NCBI GenBank assembly: GCA_039707655.1
Contig: CM077665.1
Span: 314,836,486-314,900,485, forward strand
Source of the DNA: Elymus sibiricus
Lineage: Eukaryota > Streptophyta > Magnoliopsida > Poales > Poaceae
Direction: 5' to 3'
DNA length: 64,000 nt
Shown here: positions 58,501 through 64,000 of the stretch, piece after piece
Numbering within the stretch: the stretch's first letter is position 1
Layout: each line of letters starts with the position of its first letter
Notes under the pieces: model-generated
What the model was told of the DNA's origin: nothing
Seen by the model: only the letters and a program-made list of their open reading frames with translations
The model's database searches: none
Made by a program: the position numbers and the translations under genes

Positions 58501-61500
58501 GTGCCGTTCTTTTTAAGTACAAGCACGGGGTTAGCCAACCACTCTGGGTGAAAAACTTCGACGATGAACCCTGCTGCCAAGAGCCGGGCTACCTCTTCTC
58601 CAATAGCCTTACGCCTCTCCTCGTTGAAACAACGGAGAAACTGTTTGACCGGCTTAAACTTAGGATCCACATTAAGGTGGTGCTCAGCGAATTGTCTCGG
58701 TACACCCGGCATGTCAGAAGGCTTACATGCAAAGATGTCCCGATTCTCACGGAAGAATTCGATGAGCGCGCTTTCCTATTTGGGATCCATATTGGCCCCA
58801 ATAGTGAATTGCTGCGATGAGTCGCCAGGAGTAAAATCCACCAGCTTGGTATCTTCTGCCACAAACTTCAGGGGCAGCTCAGATTCGGTGCTAGGCTTCT
58901 TCAACGTGGTCATATCCGTCGGGTCAACATTCTCTTTATAAAACTTGAGCTCTGCCTCAGCACAACTTGACTCTGCATACGCAGCATCGCCTTCCTCGCA
59001 CTCAAGAGCAATCTTCCGATCACCATGCACTGTAATCGTTCCGTTTAATCCGGGCATCTTGAGCTATAAGTAGACATAACAAGGCCTAGCCATGAACTTG
59101 GCATAAGCCAGCCGTCCAAACAAGGCGTGGTACGGGCTCTTGATTTTAACCACCTCGAACCATAAGGTCTCCACCCTGTAGTTGAACTCATCGCCAAAGG
59201 CTACTTCCAGGGCAATTTTTCCAACTGGATAAGCCAATTTACCGGGCACCACACCGTGAAAGACCGTTGAAGATGGCTTGAGATCCTTGTCAAGCAAGTT
59301 CATCCGGCGAAACGTGTCATAGTACAGGATGTTGATGCTGCTGCCACCATCCATAAGCACCTTGGTGAACACATAGCCTCCTACTTGGGGGGACACCACC
59401 AGGGCTAAATGCCCCGGGTTATCTACATGCGGCGGGTGATCCTCCCTGCTCCAAGTTATGTCATACTCAGACCACTTTAAGTACTGTGGGAGAGCCGGCA
59501 TGGCCGCATTGACCGCCCGTTTGCGTACTTTCTGATCACGCTTATCAAGGCTTGTCGTAAAAACATGATACTGTCCTCCATTAAGCTGCTTCGGGTTACT
59601 CTGATACCCGGACTGGTTGTTATGTTGCTGACCACCATTGCCAGACTACTGATTATGACCTCCATGGTTTCCTTGACATTGATAACCAGAACCTGAGCTG
59701 CCTGCACCAAAGCCGGACCCCTGAGAGCCGGAACCTGACCCGTCGGGCGGTCCGTTGCCGCTACCTTGATGCTGGTTAAGGCTGTAATTCCGAAATTCCC
59801 GCATAACCCAGCAATCCTTCCAAGCATGAGTGGATGGATTATTGGGCAGGCTATGCTTCGGGCAGGGGTCATTAAGGACTGCTTCCATGTTGAAAGGCTT
59901 ATTTTGCCGAAAGGCGGTTTTATCGTTCCCCTTGCCCCGGCTGTTCCCAATATTAGTATTGGCTACCAGATCTCACCCGCCATCCGGATGCTTCCGCTTA
60001 CCGCCATTGCCTGGATTACTGTTTCCTGCCTCGTTCTGCGGTTGACTCTTGCCATTGCCATTCTTCTTACCCTTAGCTAATTTCTCCTCATCAGACCCAG
60101 GATCCTTTGTACTGTCAGAATCTGCATATTTGGTGAGAGCCGCCATGAGCTCCCCCATATCTTCGCATGAACGCTTGAGCCGTCCAAGCTTCTGCTTAAG
60201 GGGCAAGAAGTGGCAATTCTTCTCCAGAATTAGAACCGCCTGAGCCGCCGTGATATTATCAGAGGAATGGATAATGGTTGAGACCCGCCGGACCCAATGG
60301 TGGGCCGACTCATCCTCACGCTGCACGCAATGATCCAAATCCACAATCGTCATGGGCTTCTTGCACGTTCCTCGAAAATTCTTGATGAACTTCGCCTTCA
60401 ACTCGGCCCAGGAATTAATGGTGTTGGATGGTAAACCCTTCAACCACGTGCGAGCCGGTCCTTCCAGCATCATGATGAAATACTTGGCACAGACTGCATC
60501 ACTGACATCCAACATCTCCATGGCTAGCTCATAACTCTCGATCCAGGCTTCTGGAAGCAGATCAGGAGTATAATTAGGCACCTTACGCGGACCCTTGAAG
60601 TCCTTTGGAAGGCGTTCGTTTCGTAGAGCCGGCACTAAGCATGGCACTCCCATAGCTCTGGAGGTTAATCCAGCTCCCACCGAAATAGAAGGTGCTACTG
60701 TGGGCGATTCTTGGTAAGCCTCCGCGGCCGCTGCCGCCTCTCGCTGTGCTCTTGCATGATCTACAAGCGCCTGGGCATCAACGGCGGGTGGGTCATCCCG
60801 GGGCGGGTTCCAACGTCACTCGCTGCTAGAAATCGCAGGTGACTCTATACACCGGCTGTAACTGCGGCTCGGGATAGGGGTCGAGTCCACACGACTCCGG
60901 CTATAGGTATACTTCTCCTGTTGTGCCATCGCTGTCTGCAAATACCCAATGGCATTCCGGGCTTCCTCAGCGAAGGGCGTACCATCAGCTAAAGGGAGCG
61001 CGTTAAGCCTGACTGCAGCCGCTACCATGTTTTCCACTGGGTTAGAATAATGACCGGGTGGTGTTGGAAAATGTTGCGGCGGGGTCTGGTTCCTGCAGGG
61101 CAGGTCTGGCTGCCGATGCTGAACCGCCGCCCTACTCCCAGGTACTTCTGCCGTCCGGGTTACGGACAGAGGCGCGTCCCGTCCTGTCCCTGGCGTGTTG
61201 AAAAGATTTCTAGGCTCATACTGATCCGGCAGGCGGGTCTGGTGCCTCATCCGACGGACTGCATCTGCGGTTTGTTGATCCAGGTCAAGGCGAAAAGCTT
61301 CCGCCCTGAGGCGCTCTGACTCAGCATCCATCTGAGCTTTCAGCGTATTGATTTCCTGTTGGGCACTGGCCATCTGGTCTTTCAACCTCGTGATCTCCGT
61401 GTTACGGGTTGCTTGGTTTTCAGCCATGACCTCGGTTCCCATCAGAGTCGTAAGTTCATTCATCAGATCCAGCAAAACTTGAGCCGGCGGCCTGGCTGAC

Positions 61501-62063
61501 CCAGATCCCGTTCCGCTAGCGGCCGCTGTCCAAGCCACCATGCTGCCAGAAGCCGACACCGATCCAGCCATGAAGACAGCGGCCCGGCTCGGCGGCTCAT
61601 AGTATTCCGGGTCATGGTAGCCCTCGAAGTAGCCCCCAAGCCCGCCGTTGTGAAGCTGGTAGATTGACTCCGCCTCCCCGCTCGAGGATCCATCCTCTGA
61701 GCAGATGAGGGTTTCCTCCAGCAACATAGAACCTTCCTCAAGTTCCGTGCCTTGGGTGAAGCCGACGAAGACGTGCTTCCGGCCCGGGTTGACCCGGGCG
61801 GGTTGCGCGCGCCTGGCCAGCTCGACGAGGTCGGTGCAGATGTCCGGCCCGGGCTTAGATCCACTGATCTTGCCGATGAAGACGTGAATTCCGCCGAAGG
61901 GGACCCGGTACCCGTACTCGATTGAGTCGGCCTCGGGACCCCAGCCAGCGTCGTCGATGTAGAGCTTGCCGCGGTGACTCTTGGTCATCCTGCCAACGGC
62001 GTATCCCTCGATCCCTGGGAGAGAGCCCTTCGAGTACTCCAAACCACCGAGCATATGCCCCAT
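55570..62063 (-). pseudogene. gag-pol: RLG-8 gag-pol polyprotein, one frame, decayed
   Basis: ATG at 62063 (MGHMLGGLEY), inside the primer-binding site. Gag: N-terminal extension, coiled coil (ITRLKDQMASAQQEINTLKA), core WIESYELAMEMLDVS near 60535, and a C-H-H-C finger region near 59864-59800. Protease VLMDGGSSINILY is at about 59351. Reverse transcriptase has FLDAYSGYHQI (about 58379) and YVDD (about 58190). A degenerate RNase H follows, then a second RNase H (DGS, AEYEAL, GDSD, ADALSRL; 57330-56980) with its acidic residues kept. Integrase has an HHCC finger, Asp (LDMVGPF), Asn instead of Asp at 56251-56253 (ITNNGTN) and Glu 35 residues later. No chromodomain. Stops at 60816, 59973, 59646, 59064, 58776 and 58293; frameshifts near 58110 and 57350. 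Confidence 0.9.
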
Positions 62064-62074
62064 GGTGGGCGCCA
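62057..62074 (-). promoter_or_regulatory. RLG-8 primer-binding site overlapping the gag start codon
   Basis: The element strand reads TGGCGCCCACCATGGGGC, three bases inside the LTR end. The ATG within it (62063-62061) has the context CCCACCATGG and opens the gag-pol frame. I cannot say with certainty which tRNA it pairs with. Confidence 0.7.
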
Positions 62075-62077
62075 ATT

Positions 62078-62593
62078 TGTCGTGGTTTTATCACGGCAGA
62101 TGTCCTAGTGCTAGGACTTAGGTGTGAGGCCATCGCTATGGCGGTTAACTCGAAGGGGTTGGTCGGGACGAAAGACAGAGGTTTACCCAGGTTCGGCCCC
62201 TCTCGAAGGAGGTAATAGCCTACGTCCTGCTTTGAGCTGTATTGATTGGGTATCGATTACAAGGAAGCGGATTCGCTTGACCTAGTACTCGATCAAAGGT
62301 TTCGTGGCCTAAGCCGCCCAGGTAACCCGCCTTTATATACATAGGTCGAGGCCCTAGGCTTACAAGAGTCTGGGCCGGGTCATACTTAATAACCGACCTT
62401 GCCTCTAACTACCCTTGCCATGTCTGGCAAGCTGCCACCGGCGGCTTACGCCACCGGGTTACACATTGTCTTCTGGCTCTGGGCCTCCTCTAGGCCCATC
62501 GGGTAAGTCACTTCCAGACCTTACTGCTAAGCCGCCAACCTCATGACCCGGCCCCTCCTGGGCGGGTTTCACCACGGGATTATATCCCCAACA
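62078..62593 (-). repeat. RLG-8 5' LTR
   Basis: It is collinear with 49344-49859. The plus-strand start is TGTCGTGGTTTTATCACGG and the end ATATCCCCAACA. Confidence 0.9.
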
Positions 62594-63089
62594 CGTCGGG
62601 AAGAGGTCGTAATCCTTTCTGGTGACGAGGTCTGACGAAACCGTGCTCGGGCATGCACGGGAGATGGTGCTAGAGCAAGAAATCGAGGGTGCAAGGGTTG
62701 CGGGGAGGTGCGCATGCTCACGTTGGGTAGGTTGGAGAAGGAGGCTGAGCTTGGGGACGACAGGCTGCGGCGAATTCGGATAGCGATGAGGTTCGGTGAA
62801 GAGGAAGAATACAGAGTACGACGGTGAACTTGGGGCTCTCGACTTGAAGTAGATGACGTCATGGATGTAGACAAACGAGACGGATCTTCCAGACACGGAG
62901 ATGATGACAGGGGTCTACGTTGGCTATGCAGGTGCCATGGCCATGCTCTCGTGCGCACCCAGGAGCAAAGGGGCGACGGATCTAGTGGATAATCTACCCT
63001 AGCGGCAGCGACGGATGGGAGAGGGAAACACTAGCAAGGACTAGGGTATTGGGATGAAAGTTATAGGGGTCGGGTGCGTCGTGGCGGAG
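62594..63089. other. Unclassified DNA, continuation of the RLG-8 target site
   Basis: GC-rich with no supportable gene; open frames on the minus strand are Ser/Arg-rich and look accidental. It begins with the TSD CGTCG and ends at the LTR starting at 63090. Confidence 0.45.
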
Positions 63090-64000
63090 TGATAACCCAC
63101 AAGTGTAGGGGATCGTTTGTAGCCTTTTTGGATAAGTAAGAGTGTCGAACCCAACGAGGAGCTAAAGGTAGAACAAATATTCTCTCAAGTTCTATCGACC
63201 ACCGATACAACTCTATGCACGCTAATGCTTGCTTTACCTAGAACAAGTATGAAACTACTTTGCGGGAATAAAACTAGAAGTGCTTTGCAAGATAATAGAG
63301 AATGTGCAAATAAAACTTAGGTGTTGTTTTAATAAAAGAACAATAAAAGTAAATAACTTAGTAGAAAGCTTTTTGTGTAACGCAAGAGAAAGATTGTCCC
63401 TAGGCAATTGAATATAATATGATAGATACTTGTTATATGCAATGGGGGAGATGCATACGCTAACACACTTTCCGTACTTTGATCATATGCACTTATGATT
63501 GGAACTCTAGCAAGCATCCGCAACTAACAAAGTTCATTAAGGTAAAACCCAACCATAGCATTAAGTATCAAGTCCTCTTTACTCCCATACGCAACAACCC
63601 ACCTACTCGGGTTTATGCTTCTGTCACTCAAGCAACCCACCATAGGCAAATCATGAACATATTGCAACACCCTACAGCGGGGATCCCTCACGTTTGCGTC
63701 ACATGGAGGGCACCATTGGACAGCACCATATCAACATACAACTCACATCCATAACATCATACCACAATTAACCCATAGGACAAAAGAGATCTACTCAAAC
63801 ATCATAGGATAGCCAAATATCATTGGGAAATAATATATGGAGTTGAGCACCATGTTTAAGTAGAGATTATAGCGGGGAAGAGAGGTGTTACACCGCTGCA
63901 TAGAGGGGGAGAGAGTTGGTGTTGACGGCGGCGAAGTTGTTGGTGTAGATCGCCGTCATGATGATTGCCCCGGCGGCGTTCCGGCGCCACCGGGAGAGAG
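63090..64000 (-). repeat. RLG-9: partial LTR related to RLG-3
   Basis: It starts TGATAACCCACAAGTGTAGGGG and is collinear with 17424-18290 of the RLG-3 LTR (GAACCCAACGAGGAGCTAAA and later TAGATCGCCGTCA words). No primer-binding site lies on its left, so it is probably the outer 3' LTR of a minus-strand element that continues beyond the window; a TSD would be CGGAG (63085-63089). Confidence 0.8.

Larger units (their letters stand above)
49344..62593 (-). mobile_element. RLG-8: full-length Tat-lineage Gypsy element with antisense accessory gene
   Basis: LTRs 49344-49859 and 62078-62593 are 516 bp each, and I count about 24 differences by eye (mostly transitions). The TSD is CATCG (49339-49343) versus CGTCG (62594-62598). 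Minus-strand order is primer-binding site, gag, protease, reverse transcriptase, RNase H-like tether, second RNase H and integrase. Next comes an accessory gene on the opposite strand, then a polypurine tract. Dual RNase H and an antisense ORF before the 3' LTR are features of the Tat/Retand/Ogre group. The coding frame has six stops and two frameshifts, and one integrase catalytic Asp is changed. Confidence 0.93.

Noticed and set aside
59766..60080. Plus-strand frame of 104 codons
   Set aside because: It is opposite the RLG-8 gag frame, which has recognisable domains.

Overview
The window is a stack of nested LTR retrotransposons with no host gene, rRNA, tRNA or CRISPR that I can support. 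It looks like intergenic DNA of a Triticeae grass (wheat, Aegilops, barley or rye group). The best evidence is two copies of an LTR beginning TGTTGGAAATATGCCC, which I recognise as the Angela/BARE-1/WIS Copia group. Other Triticeae-type families (SIRE/Maximus-like Copia, several Gypsy families, Tat-type Gypsy) surround them. Family names are from memory; boundaries, target-site duplications (TSDs) and motifs are read from the sequence.

Layout. (1) 1-16723: minus-strand Copia array (RLC-1), LTR 115-1712, internal region, LTR 15201-16723. It encodes gag and a third ORF but no pol, and the left LTR has a primer-binding site on its outer side, so the array is tandem. A minus-strand gag-protease-only Gypsy (RLG-2, 5933-14269) sits inside its gag gene (TSD GGTGT/GGCGT). 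(2) 16724-46806: remnant of an old minus-strand Tat-like Gypsy (RLG-5). It retains a 5' LTR (46347-46806), gag, protease and an antisense accessory ORF, but no reverse transcriptase or integrase. Three elements inserted into it: RLG-3 (17424-29654, perfect TSD GCGGC), which itself holds RLG-4 (24093-29205); an Angela-like Copia (RLC-6, 34360-43104, perfect TSD CTCGG); and a solo Angela-type LTR (44404-46159, perfect TSD CGAAG). (3) 46807-49343 plus 62594-63089: unclassified repeat-like DNA, split by (4) RLG-8 (49344-62593), a complete minus-strand Tat-type Gypsy. RLG-8 has one long gag-pol frame, two RNase H regions and, on the opposite strand, a multi-exon accessory gene. (5) 63090-64000: the start of another LTR related to RLG-3, cut by the window end.

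Only RLG-8 and the ruined RLC-6 carry pol. RLC-1, RLG-2, RLG-3, RLG-4 and RLG-5 all look dependent on enzymes supplied in trans. The most unusual content is the spliced antisense gene of RLG-8 with promoter-like motifs upstream, the same kind of gene in RLG-5, the orphan ORF of RLG-3, and a hairpin just upstream of the TATA box in RLG-2 and RLG-4 whose shape is kept although its sequence differs.
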